From assembly GCA_964411125.1 (NCBI GenBank), contig CAYPJU010000030.1, positions 5,509 through 69,508 on the forward strand: a stretch of 64,000 bases of DNA, written 5' to 3'. Source of the DNA: JBFIHF01 sp964411125 (GTDB lineage: Bacteria; Myxococcota_A; Bradymonadia; Bradymonadales; Bradymonadaceae). Position numbers and translations under genes: made by a program. Below, in pieces: positions 41,542-49,892 of the stretch. The notes under the pieces are model-generated. The model ran no database searches. It was given only the letters and a program-made list of their open reading frames with translations, and had not been told where the DNA came from. Positions within the stretch are counted from its first letter, which is position 1, and each line of letters begins with the position of its first letter.

Positions 41542-42516
41542 GTGAAGCAATCGATCACGACCTGGCCCGAAAGTGCGTGGGAGTCGCGGGCGCGCGGTCG
41601 CGCGCCCGAACGCTCCATCATCGAGCTTGCCCTCGCCGAAATCGGCCCCGTCACGGACGTCTCCACGCTCGCCGGGGGCCAAGCGAACACGACTCTGCGC
41701 TGTGCAATCCGCGGGGACGACGACGTGGTCCTGCGCATCCTACGCCCGGGGAGAAGGACGGCGGTGGAGGCCGCGATCCTCGCACGAGCAGCGAACTTCG
41801 CGCCGATACCGGCGACACTTCACCGCGGCGAACTTCCTGATGGACGCGAATTCAGCGTAACCCGTTGGGTGCGGGGACGGCATCCCCACCAGATCCTGGC
41901 GGCGGGGGACCCTGAACGCTCTGCGGCGATGGCCACCGAGCTCGGCAGGACGTTGGGTCGACTCTCGCATTGTCGTTTCGATCGAAACGGACTGTTCGAC
42001 GAAGGCCTCGGCTTCAGCCGGGCTTTCGACTCCGTCGGTCACTCGTTCCGAGATCTCATCCGCTGGAGCCTGCGGGACGGCAGAGCAGGTAAACGAGTCG
42101 GCCCGTCGAGGGCAGCAGCACTATGGGAGTGGACCGAACGGGTCACGCCTGTGCTCGACGACCTCGACGGAGGCGTGCTGGTCCACGGGGACTTCAAGTC
42201 GCCCAACATTCTGACGAGTCCCACCGGCGACGTCGTCGCTCTCCTCGACTGGGAGTTCGCTTCGTCGTTTCACCCCCTCCTCGACGTGGGCGTTTTCTTT
42301 CGTCATCGCGAGCTGTTCGACGCCGACTTCGAACGGAGATTTGCCGCGGGATTCGACGAAACGGCACCTCGCCCTCTCCCGCCGGACTGGAGGGCTCTTG
42401 CAACGATGCTCGATGTGATGAATCTAGTCGGGTTCTTGAACGCCCCCGCCGATCGGCCCGAGGCTTTTCGGTCGGTCATCGGGATCCTGGACCGTACGCT
42501 TCGCGAGCTGCCATGA
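41542..42516 (+). CDS. Aminoglycoside phosphotransferase-fold kinase
   Basis: A 324-residue protein of the APH/choline kinase fold. The catalytic motif HGDFKSPNI (Asp and Asn) and the Mg-binding motif LLDWEFAS are intact, and the N-lobe carries the Lys in VVLRILRPG-type context. Members phosphorylate aminoglycosides, homoserine, fructosamine or lipids, so antibiotic resistance should not be assumed. The start is GTG at 41542. It overlaps the downstream unknown gene (ATGA at 42513-42516). Confidence 0.8.
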   Translation: MKQSITTWPESAWESRARGRAPERSIIELALAEIGPVTDVSTLAGGQANTTLRCAIRGDDDVVLRILRPGRRTAVEAAILARAANFAPIPATLHRGELPDGREFSVTRWVRGRHPHQILAAGDPERSAAMATELGRTLGRLSHCRFDRNGLFDEGLGFSRAFDSVGHSFRDLIRWSLRDGRAGKRVGPSRAAALWEWTERVTPVLDDLDGGVLVHGDFKSPNILTSPTGDVVALLDWEFASSFHPLLDVGVFFRHRELFDADFERRFAAGFDETAPRPLPPDWRALATMLDVMNLVGFLNAPADRPEAFRSVIGILDRTLRELP

Positions 42517-43415
42517 ATGTCGACGAACTGAAACACCGCTTCGAAACCCCCGAGAGTTATCGATGGGTCCCGCTCGGCGCTCTGCGCGCCGGCGAATTCC
42601 TCGCATGCATCGACGGTCGGCACGACGACTGCGTCATCGCGGGACCCGGTGGCGACACCGGCGAGCTCATCGTGCTCCTCGCGGCGCTCGAGCTGAAAGG
42701 TGCGCGCTTCGACGAGGACCACGTGGGGCGAATCCTCGCCGCCACGATGGACTGGCACCCCCGATTCTACATGCACACGGACGAAGCCTCGGTCTCCGCG
42801 CTCGGCGAAGCGCTCGCGGACGACAGTCGGTTCGCTTCGGCCGTGGACCCCCTGTCCGTCGACAGCGTCGCCCGCCTGTTGCAGCGTACCCCGGAAGGCC
42901 TGCGCGAAGCGCTTCTCGAGTATGTCGTCAGGCCCGAGTTCGTGGGCTGCGGTCATCTGCAGACGATGTTGCGTTCGCCCGAGAAGTATCGCCTTCGAGG
43001 TGAACTCGTCGCGAGCGTGATGAGGGGATTCTTCCGCAGAATGTGGGACGGGGCCCCGAGCGCCCAGTACGTCGTCCTCGAGGGGGTTCACGAGGAGCGC
43101 GCGATCGTCGCGATCGAGGTCGACGGCGAGATCGACGAGGGTCTGTTCGTCCCCGCGATCGCCAACGACGGGCATGCCGGTCGAGTCTTCGTGAACCACG
43201 CCCCGGCGCGCGAGTATCTGCGGCGCAGCTTCCTCGACGTCCTTCTTCACGGCGGAATCGTACAGACCGACGACCCCGCGGGAGTGCTAGAGCTCGCCGC
43301 CGAGGTCGGAATGGGGCAGTTGGAGACGACCGCCAACACGCTCGCCCCCCATCTGCCCGTCTTCGTCTCGAGGTTCGGGGAGTCCCGGGCTCCCGAGATC
43401 CGACGCGCGAAGTGA
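42513..43415 (+). CDS. Conserved-looking protein of unknown function
   Basis: A 300-residue soluble protein that I do not recognise. It has no signal peptide or membrane helix. It starts with VDELKHRFETPESYRWVPL and contains acidic, helical stretches, with a FVSRFGE segment near the C-terminus. It is translated from an ATG overlapping the stop of the APH-fold kinase gene, so it may act with that kinase, for instance as substrate, regulator or next enzyme. No catalytic motif is clear. Confidence 0.65.
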   Translation: MNVDELKHRFETPESYRWVPLGALRAGEFLACIDGRHDDCVIAGPGGDTGELIVLLAALELKGARFDEDHVGRILAATMDWHPRFYMHTDEASVSALGEALADDSRFASAVDPLSVDSVARLLQRTPEGLREALLEYVVRPEFVGCGHLQTMLRSPEKYRLRGELVASVMRGFFRRMWDGAPSAQYVVLEGVHEERAIVAIEVDGEIDEGLFVPAIANDGHAGRVFVNHAPAREYLRRSFLDVLLHGGIVQTDDPAGVLELAAEVGMGQLETTANTLAPHLPVFVSRFGESRAPEIRRAK

Positions 43416-43499
43416 AGCGCACTCGTTGCACCAGGTATCTCCGTCCCGGAAGCTCTACGCTTCCGGCGACCGGGCCGATCTATCGCCAGGAGCGAACCG

Positions 43500-44522
43500 A
43501 TGAACTGGATGCGTGATGTCCCGAGCCTCGCCGCGTTCGCCGTCTCGGCCCTGATCGCCGCCGCCACCACGACCGTCGCTGCACCTGCCTCAGCGTGCAC
43601 GACAGGGCCGAGCGGCTGGTCGGCCACCTCCCCGGAACCGCTCCTCACGCCCCCCGAGGGTCCCCTCATCCTCGACTTCTCCGGTGGCGAAGGTGCCGAA
43701 GAGCTCCACCGCGAAGGGCTCGAGATCGTGGTGACCGCGGGCGGTGGGGACGCTGTGGCAGGGACATGGCAGATCTCCGGAGAGGGTGAGGAGCGGCGCA
43801 TCGTCTGGACGCCTGACGTCGCGCTCGATCCGTCCGTCCATCGGGTCGTCGTGCGCCGTCTCGACGGACCCCAGGAAGACGTGCTCCTCGACGCCGAACT
43901 CCTCGTGGCGCGCGCTCCCGACGTTCCGGCCTCGGAGTGGTTCGAGGTCGCGGGGGCTCGAGAGGTGGAGTTCCGCAGCGGGCCCGAGATCTGTTGCGAA
44001 TTCGAGGAGTGCCTGAGCGACGATTGCGGGAACGAGACGTGCTCGATCTGTTGGAAGCGAGACGTGCGCAGCTACATCGAGCTGGTGGGTCAGATGGAAC
44101 GCGCCGACTCCAACCCGACCGGATGGACGCGGACGAGGTTCTGGGCGCACAGCGAGATGGGCCGGGTGAGCATTGCGTCTCCCGCCGCCTACAAGTTTTC
44201 CGGGACGCCCCCGTTCTGCATCGAATCCGAGGTCGTGGACGAGGTCCGCGAACTGACTTCGGAGCGCGTCACCTCCTGCTTCCAGGACTCGGAGGCCGTG
44301 GAACCTCTCCCCGCACGGGAGCATCCCAGCCGCGAATGCCCCCCCGACTCGACGATCGTCGGCGAGGCCCCCGACCCGCTCGATGATCGCCCCGGCTGCA
44401 ATACGGCGGCAGGGTGGGCTCCACAGCTCTTCCTGTTGATCCTTGCGGCGGCGTTTCGCCGGCGGTTTGGTCGCTTCGCCCCCACCGACCGGGAACGCCG
44501 CGCCCCGGAGTCCGACGGTTGA
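43500..44522 (+). CDS. Cell-surface protein with MYXO-CTERM-like sorting tail
   Basis: A 340-residue exported protein. It has an N-terminal signal (ALIAAATTTVAAPASACT), a beta-rich middle, and a Cys-rich patch (CCEFEECLSDDCGNETC). The C-terminus shows the sorting pattern GC, hydrophobic helix, then Arg cluster (PGCNTAAGWAPQLFLLIL, AAAFRRRFGR), like the MYXO-CTERM tails that target proteins to the myxobacterial surface. The body has no recognised domain. It is preceded by 84 bases after the unknown gene. Confidence 0.7.
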   Translation: MNWMRDVPSLAAFAVSALIAAATTTVAAPASACTTGPSGWSATSPEPLLTPPEGPLILDFSGGEGAEELHREGLEIVVTAGGGDAVAGTWQISGEGEERRIVWTPDVALDPSVHRVVVRRLDGPQEDVLLDAELLVARAPDVPASEWFEVAGAREVEFRSGPEICCEFEECLSDDCGNETCSICWKRDVRSYIELVGQMERADSNPTGWTRTRFWAHSEMGRVSIASPAAYKFSGTPPFCIESEVVDEVRELTSERVTSCFQDSEAVEPLPAREHPSRECPPDSTIVGEAPDPLDDRPGCNTAAGWAPQLFLLILAAAFRRRFGRFAPTDRERRAPESDG

Positions 44523-44578
44523 CGCACGCGTCGGCTTGACCCACCCTGTCCTCTCTCACCCCCCAACCGAGCCGCAGA

Positions 44579-45169
44579 ATGCCGGAAAAACAGTTCTCCG
44601 AAGCGTGTGAACGCAATCAGGAACCGATCCTCGACGCCCTGCTGGAAGCGGGCGTCGACAGCGGACTCGTCTGGGAGATCGGCAGCGGGACGGGCCAGCA
44701 TGCCCACCATCTCGCGTCGAACATCCCCAACGTCGTCTGGCAGCCGAGCGACCTCGGAGACCGCCACGACAGCGTCGAGGCCTGGACCGCCGAAGACGCG
44801 AACGTTCGCCCCCCCATCTCCTTCGACCTCTTCCAGCCCCAGACGCCCGTCGAGGGCGCCGTCGCGGTCGTCTGCATCAACACGATTCACATCGCACCCT
44901 GGGAGGCGACGAACCATCTCTTCCGCCACGCGGCCTCCGCGCTCGAACCCGGAGGGATCGTCTTTCTCTACGGGCCCTTTCGGTTCGCGGACCGCGAGCT
45001 CGAACCGAGCAACGAGAACTTCGACAGGTGGCTGAAGAACCGCGATCCCGACAGTGGACTGCGGCTCTACGAAGACGTCAACGCAGTCGCGGGCAAGCAC
45101 GGCTTTTCACAGACCGGACACATGCCGATGCCCGCAAACAATCACTCTTTCTGGTGGACCAAGAAATGA
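44579..45169 (+). CDS. DUF938-type SAM-dependent methyltransferase
   Basis: A 196-residue protein matching the DUF938 family of class I methyltransferase-like proteins. The SAM-binding glycine loop is VWEIGSGTGQHAHH. The middle carries CINTIHIAPWEATN and the C-terminus FSQTGHMPMPANNHSFWW, which are hallmarks of the family. The natural substrate is unknown. Its last four bases overlap the start of the repeat lipoprotein gene (ATGA at 45166-45169). Confidence 0.83.
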   Translation: MPEKQFSEACERNQEPILDALLEAGVDSGLVWEIGSGTGQHAHHLASNIPNVVWQPSDLGDRHDSVEAWTAEDANVRPPISFDLFQPQTPVEGAVAVVCINTIHIAPWEATNHLFRHAASALEPGGIVFLYGPFRFADRELEPSNENFDRWLKNRDPDSGLRLYEDVNAVAGKHGFSQTGHMPMPANNHSFWWTKK

Positions 45170-46064
45170 ACCGAGCACTTCGATCGACCCTCGCCGCCGC
45201 CGCCGCTGCCGCCCTCCTCGCTGGCTGCTCCGGCAACAACGGCAACGACAACAATGGCGCGTCGAACAACGGTGGCTCCAACAACGGCGCCACCAACAAC
45301 AACGGCGTCACCAACAACAACGGCGTCACGAACAACAACGGCGTCACCAACAACAANNNNNNNNNNNNNNNNNNNNNNNNNNNNNNNNNNNNNNNNNNNN
45401 NNNNNNNNNNNNNNNNNNNNNNNNNNNNNNNNNNNNNNNNNNNNNNNNNNNNNNNNCCAACAACAACGGCGTCACGAACAACAACGGCGTCACCAACAAC
45501 AACGGCGTCACCAACAACAACGGCGTCACCAACAACAACGGCGTCACCAACAACGGTACGACCGCGGAGCCGCAACCGATCGTGATCGCGGACTGTTTCG
45601 AGTTCTCCGACGACCCGGAGACTCCCCTCGCCATCGACGGCGTTTTCGGGCCCGACGACACATTCTGGAGAGGGCCGATGGGGGACCAGTGTCCCGCCGA
45701 CAACCTCTCGCCGGCCGCCAACCCGGAGACCCCCTACGTCGCCTTCTCCTTCTGCAACAACGACACGGTCTCGCACTTCTACGATTTCGAGGTTCGGGTC
45801 TACGAAGGACCCAACGGCGAGGCCGCGCTCGACGATCCGATCCTCTACCTCTACGACGGTCAGGGAGTGCCAGCCGACCGCCGGCAGTGCCTCTTCGCGA
45901 ACGACGACGTCCCCGACGGGATCGGCGTGACCGATTCGCTCATCGAAGGATTCGAGGTGGCGCCGGGGCAAGCGATCACAACCGTCGCCACGCCGCGACA
46001 ATACGACGCGAGCCGCGACATCGGCACCGGCTACTACATCCTCGTCGTCACCAACGTCGACTGA
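45166..46064 (+). CDS. Lipoprotein with NNNGVT repeats, interrupted by an assembly gap
   Basis: The N-terminus is a signal peptide with a lipobox (LLAGC, Cys21), followed by a (NNNGVT)n linker. The 100-N gap (45357-45456) falls inside the linker. The C-terminal domain (from about 45560) is beta-rich (VAFSFCNNDTVSHFYDFEV, YYILVVTNVD) and unrecognised. The reading frame before and after the gap differs by one position with 100 N. A true gap of 8+18k bases would restore it, so this is one intact gene. It overlaps the methyltransferase gene and is followed by the M23 peptidase gene after 9 bases. Confidence 0.75.
45295..45548 (+). repeat. 18-bp tandem repeat array (NNNGVT codons)
   Basis: The unit is AACAACAACGGCGTCACC or its variant ending ACG. 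Three complete units are seen before the gap (45295-45348) and five after it (45459-45548). The total copy number is unknown because the gap lies within the array. The unit is a multiple of three, so copy-number changes keep the frame and would vary the length of the extracellular linker. Confidence 0.85.
45357..45456. other. Assembly gap of 100 N
   Basis: Exactly 100 undetermined bases, a conventional scaffold gap of unknown true length. It lies in the 18-bp tandem repeat, which explains the failed assembly. Confidence 0.95.
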
Positions 46065-46073
46065 AGGAACGAA

Positions 46074-47024
46074 ATGGGCACCGCGAAACGGCATATGTCC
46101 CTCGGCGAATTGTTCGGACTGACCCCGGTCAGCGAACGCCTCGCCGACTTCCGACTGATGTTTTCGGGCGACGACTTCACTCCGCCGAGCCGATACGATC
46201 TCACCAGCCTTCGTGTCCTGCAGCCTCGGATCGCTCTCGAATGTTGGGCGGGGCTTCACGCCGTTCCCCGCCGCGTCACCATGTACAATCTGTTCAACCG
46301 TACCCAGACTCCGGTCGAGGAGGGCTGGTCGGTCCGCAAAACGCAAGCGCGCGACTTTCGAGGAAAGTCGAGGACCTACGACAGTCACAACGGGACCGAC
46401 TTCGCCATCCCCACCGGCGTGGTCGCCACCGCGCCGGCTCCGGGCACGGTCCGTCGGGTCTCCAACGAGTTTCATCGCGGGGGCCTCAAGGTCCTGATCG
46501 ACCACGGTGGCGGCCTCGTCACCACTTCGGGTCATCTCGGTCGGGCACTCGTCGCCGTGGGGGACGAAGTAAGACGCGGCGACCCCATCGCGCTGACCGG
46601 CGCCTCGGGGGTCGACATGGTGGCGGCGTTTCCCTGGAACACGCCTCACGTCCACTTCAACACCTGGTTGAACGGCATCCCGATCGATCCTTTCGCGGCG
46701 GACGGTGAGGTCTCCATCTGGATCGACCACAACGACCCGCGCCCCCCTACGATCGACGACGACGCTCCACCTTCCGATTGGTCCGAGCGGGGGATCGACG
46801 AGGCGATCGCGCTCTGTCTCGACCCCGAACTGCGCAAGACGCTTCAGGCAATCGAAGACGTCGCGCAACGCGGCGCCGAGACGATGTTTCACCGAAACTA
46901 CTATCCGACCCGCTTCGAACGCACACCGGCGCAATTCTTCGAGCGTCGCCATCCGCGGGAGCCCCGTATGACCCTCCCCTTCCGCGGTGAGGACTACGAC
47001 GGCATCTGGCTCCCGGACGAGTGA
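46074..47024 (+). CDS. M23 (LytM-type) peptidase-like protein
   Basis: A 316-residue protein with a complete zinc site of the M23 family: SHNGTDFA (H105, D109), SGHLGR (H154) and PHVHF (H192, H194). M23 enzymes cut peptide cross-links in peptidoglycan. Unlike most it shows no signal peptide or membrane helix, so it may be cytosolic, released or exported by another route. It follows the repeat lipoprotein by 9 bases and is probably in the same operon. Residues 1-100 and 220-316 are not recognisable. Confidence 0.8.
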   Translation: MGTAKRHMSLGELFGLTPVSERLADFRLMFSGDDFTPPSRYDLTSLRVLQPRIALECWAGLHAVPRRVTMYNLFNRTQTPVEEGWSVRKTQARDFRGKSRTYDSHNGTDFAIPTGVVATAPAPGTVRRVSNEFHRGGLKVLIDHGGGLVTTSGHLGRALVAVGDEVRRGDPIALTGASGVDMVAAFPWNTPHVHFNTWLNGIPIDPFAADGEVSIWIDHNDPRPPTIDDDAPPSDWSERGIDEAIALCLDPELRKTLQAIEDVAQRGAETMFHRNYYPTRFERTPAQFFERRHPREPRMTLPFRGEDYDGIWLPDE

Positions 47025-47118
47025 CATCCGGTCCTACCGGTTGTAGGTTTCGCGGGAGTCCATGGCCCGCGGGCCCGCCCACGGGTCCACTCACCGCCTG
47101 TCGCAGTAGGTGTCACGA

Positions 47119-49032
47119 ATGTCCCACGACGAAAAACGATGGTCCGTCTCCGATAGCCTCGACCTCTATCAAGTGCGAGGCTGGGGAACCCCTTACTTCG
47201 GGATCAATGACGCGGGACATGTCGTCGTGCAGCCCGACCCGACCAAAGACCGCGTCGTAGACCTGTACGAGATCAGCCGCGACCTCGTCGCCCGCGGTCT
47301 CCAGATGCCGCTCCTCATCCGCTTCCCCGAGATCCTCGGCGATCGGATTCGCCTGTTGAACGAATCGTTCGCCACCGCGATCGCGAACTACGACTACCAG
47401 TCGCGTTACCGCGGGGTCTTCCCGATCAAAGTGAACCAGCAGCGACACGTCGTCGAAGGCATCGTCGAGAGTGGTGAACCGTGGCAGTACGGCCTGGAAG
47501 CAGGTTCCAAGCCCGAGCTCCTGATCGCCCTCGCAGAGCTCGACCGCCGCGACGGCCTCATCATCTGCAACGGCTACAAGGACCGGGCTTACATCGAGAC
47601 GGCACTCATCGCCCAGAAGTTCGACAACACGGTCGTCATCGTCGTCGAGCGCCCCGACGAGATTCGGACGGTCCTGGAAGCGTCGGAGCGGCTCGGCATT
47701 CGACCCAACCTCGGGGTGCGCGCCAAGCTCTCGCGCCGCGGAATGGGGAGGTGGGCGACCTCGGCGGGGGACGGCGCCAAATTTGGGCTCACGTCGACCC
47801 AAATCGTGGCCGCGGTCGAAGCACTGCGCGAACGCGAAATGCTCGACTGCATGCGACTCCTCCACTTCCACATCGGCAGCCAGGTGTCTTCCATCCGTCC
47901 ATGGAAGGCCGCCCTCCGCGAAGCCTCGCAGATCTACGTCGAGCTCGTCCGGCTCGGTTGTCGCATGGGATTCCTCGACGTCGGGGGCGGCCTCGCCGTC
48001 GACTACGACGGTAGCCGCAGCGACTTCCGTGCGTCGATGAACTACGGAGTTCAGGAGTATGCGAACGACGTCGTCGCGGGCATCGCGGACGTCTGCAACG
48101 AAGCCGACGTCGAACATCCCACCATCGTCAGCGAGAGCGGACGCGCCGTCGTCGCCCACCAATCGGTGCTCGTCTTCGACGCCGTCGCCGAGTCGCACGA
48201 ATCGCGGGGAATTCCCAGCGAACCCGCAGACGACGCCCACCGCGTGCTCCTCGAACTATGGGGTGTCTTCGATTCGATCAGTTCGAACAACATCCAGGAG
48301 TCGTGGCACGACGCACAGGCCGCGCTACAGGAGGCCCGCAGCCTCTTCGGTTTCGGTTACCTCTCGCTCACCGAACTCGCCGACGCCGAGACGCTCTACT
48401 GGGCCTGCTGCGCCAGGATCCACGAGAAAACGGCCGACGCCACGCGCCTCCCCGACGAGCTCGAGAGTCTCGACGAGCACCTCGGCAGCATCTACTACTG
48501 CAACTTCTCCCTCTTTCAGTCCGCCCCCGACATCTGGGCGCTCGACCAGCTCTTCCCGATCATGCCCGTCCACCGGCTCGACGAGCGCCCGACGCAGAAG
48601 GCGAAGCTCGCCGACCTCACGTGCGACAGCGACGGACTCGTCCGCTCCTTCATCGACGTCGACGGCGAGAAATCCGCGCTCGACGTTCACGAGGTCACAG
48701 AAGACGAGCCGTATCTACTCGGAATGTTCCTGACCGGGGCGTACCAGGAGATCCTGGGGGACCTTCACAACCTCTTCGGTGACACCAACGCGGTCCACAT
48801 CCGCACCACGCCCAGTGGATACGCCGTGAGCGACGTCATCAAAGGCGACACCGTCTCGGAGGTGCTCCACTACCTGCAGTACGACGCCGAACGAATGGTC
48901 GAGAAGGTGCGGCGGCAGGCCGAACGCGCCCACGGCGAAGGCGACATGACCGTCAAACAGTTGCGGATGTTCATGAAGCACTACGAGAACTCCCTCGGCG
49001 CCTACACCTACCTGGACGACGGGGAGCACTGA
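47119..49032 (+). CDS. speA: Biosynthetic arginine decarboxylase (SpeA)
   Basis: A 637-residue PLP-dependent enzyme converting arginine to agmatine, the first step of polyamine synthesis. PLP binding uses the Lys in FPIKVNQQR, and other landmarks are LHFHIGSQ, GGGLAVDYDG, CNFSLFQSAP and LTCDSDG (catalytic Cys). The length matches E. coli SpeA (658). An in-frame GTG nine bases upstream (47110) is an alternative start. It lies 94 bases after the M23 gene and has no agmatinase neighbour. Confidence 0.92.
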   Translation: MSHDEKRWSVSDSLDLYQVRGWGTPYFGINDAGHVVVQPDPTKDRVVDLYEISRDLVARGLQMPLLIRFPEILGDRIRLLNESFATAIANYDYQSRYRGVFPIKVNQQRHVVEGIVESGEPWQYGLEAGSKPELLIALAELDRRDGLIICNGYKDRAYIETALIAQKFDNTVVIVVERPDEIRTVLEASERLGIRPNLGVRAKLSRRGMGRWATSAGDGAKFGLTSTQIVAAVEALREREMLDCMRLLHFHIGSQVSSIRPWKAALREASQIYVELVRLGCRMGFLDVGGGLAVDYDGSRSDFRASMNYGVQEYANDVVAGIADVCNEADVEHPTIVSESGRAVVAHQSVLVFDAVAESHESRGIPSEPADDAHRVLLELWGVFDSISSNNIQESWHDAQAALQEARSLFGFGYLSLTELADAETLYWACCARIHEKTADATRLPDELESLDEHLGSIYYCNFSLFQSAPDIWALDQLFPIMPVHRLDERPTQKAKLADLTCDSDGLVRSFIDVDGEKSALDVHEVTEDEPYLLGMFLTGAYQEILGDLHNLFGDTNAVHIRTTPSGYAVSDVIKGDTVSEVLHYLQYDAERMVEKVRRQAERAHGEGDMTVKQLRMFMKHYENSLGAYTYLDDGEH

Positions 49033-49036
49033 CCGA

Positions 49037-49798
49037 CTACCCTTCGCCCACCGATGGAGCGAGAAGGTCGGTGACCCACTGACTGAGCACCCGAGTGTGC
49101 CTCGCGACGCCATAGATGCGCGGGTAGATTACTCTCGGCTTCGTGCTCAGGATTGCGCGCTCGACACGCTTCGCGAGCTCGTCGGTCGTCCCCGTCGGGA
49201 CATGGTCGGTCACCAGCGAACTCCCGTAGCGCTCGAGCGCCGCGGTCGCCATCTCGGTCGTCACCGGCCCGGGGTAGACCGTCAGAACGTGCACTCCGCT
49301 CCCCTTGAGCTCCACCCGGAGGCTCTCCGAGCACGCAGACAGCGCCGCCTTCGAGCCGTTGTAGTGGCACATCCCCGGCGTGAACGTCAGCCCGGCCATG
49401 CTCGTCACGTTTACGATCGTCCCGCTGCTTCGCCCCTTCATCCCCGGCAGGACCGCGCGGATGAACGCCAGCGGGGTGACGACGTTCACGTTCATCATCC
49501 GCTGAATTCGTTCGAGCGACACCCCCTCCGTCGGCTCCACGTACTGAATCCCCGCGTTGTTCACCAGGATGTCCACCGGACCGAGTGCATCCTCGCATTC
49601 GGCGAGCACCGTGGCGGCAACCGCAGGATCGCTCAAATCCGCGGGTCGAACGAAGCACTCCGGCGCGAGATCGTCGGCCAGGGCCCGTAGCTGCTCTTCG
49701 CGCCGGGCCACGAGGGACAACTTCCAGCCGTTCTTCGCGAACCTACGGGCGAAGCCTTCGCCGATGCCCGCGGATGCTCCCGTAATCAAAGCATGCAT
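49037..49798 (-). CDS. Short-chain dehydrogenase/reductase
   Basis: A 253-residue classical SDR with TGASAGIG (6-13), NNAG (80-83), Ser133, Tyr146 and Lys150 (YNGSK). The ATG is chosen for the strong ribosome site GGAGGAA just upstream (minus strand). The Arg after strand 2 (VARREEQ) suggests NADPH. It resembles bacterial DltE/YqjQ-like SDRs; the substrate is unknown. It converges with the arginine decarboxylase gene with a 4-base gap. Confidence 0.85.
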   Translation of the reverse strand: MHALITGASAGIGEGFARRFAKNGWKLSLVARREEQLRALADDLAPECFVRPADLSDPAVAATVLAECEDALGPVDILVNNAGIQYVEPTEGVSLERIQRMMNVNVVTPLAFIRAVLPGMKGRSSGTIVNVTSMAGLTFTPGMCHYNGSKAALSACSESLRVELKGSGVHVLTVYPGPVTTEMATAALERYGSSLVTDHVPTGTTDELAKRVERAILSTKPRVIYPRIYGVARHTRVLSQWVTDLLAPSVGEG

Positions 49799-49892
49799 CC
49801 AATTCCTCCACTGTTTGGAGGCCGCAGGGTATCGCCAGAGCCCACCCTCTTGATAGGGTCGGAGAGACTTTGCCGCGATGCAGGAGTGACGA

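Noticed and set aside
41542..42516. Antibiotic resistance call for the APH-fold gene
   Set aside because: The APH fold covers many small-molecule kinases. No feature is specific to aminoglycosides, and the coupled neighbour is unknown.
45295..45548. CRISPR-like look of the short regular repeats
   Set aside because: The 18-bp units are directly adjacent without unique spacers and encode a continuous peptide repeat. No cas genes are near.
45166..46064. Apparent frameshift or pseudogene in the repeat lipoprotein
   Set aside because: The frame change equals that caused by an arbitrary 100-N placeholder; the repeat phase on both sides predicts an in-frame gap.
45078..47027. A long open frame on the - strand through the repeat lipoprotein, gap and M23 gene
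   Set aside because: The Leu/Val-rich repeats are the reverse complement of the NNNGVT array, and the frame is kept open only by unresolved N codons. The + strand has lipobox, M23 motifs and overlaps.
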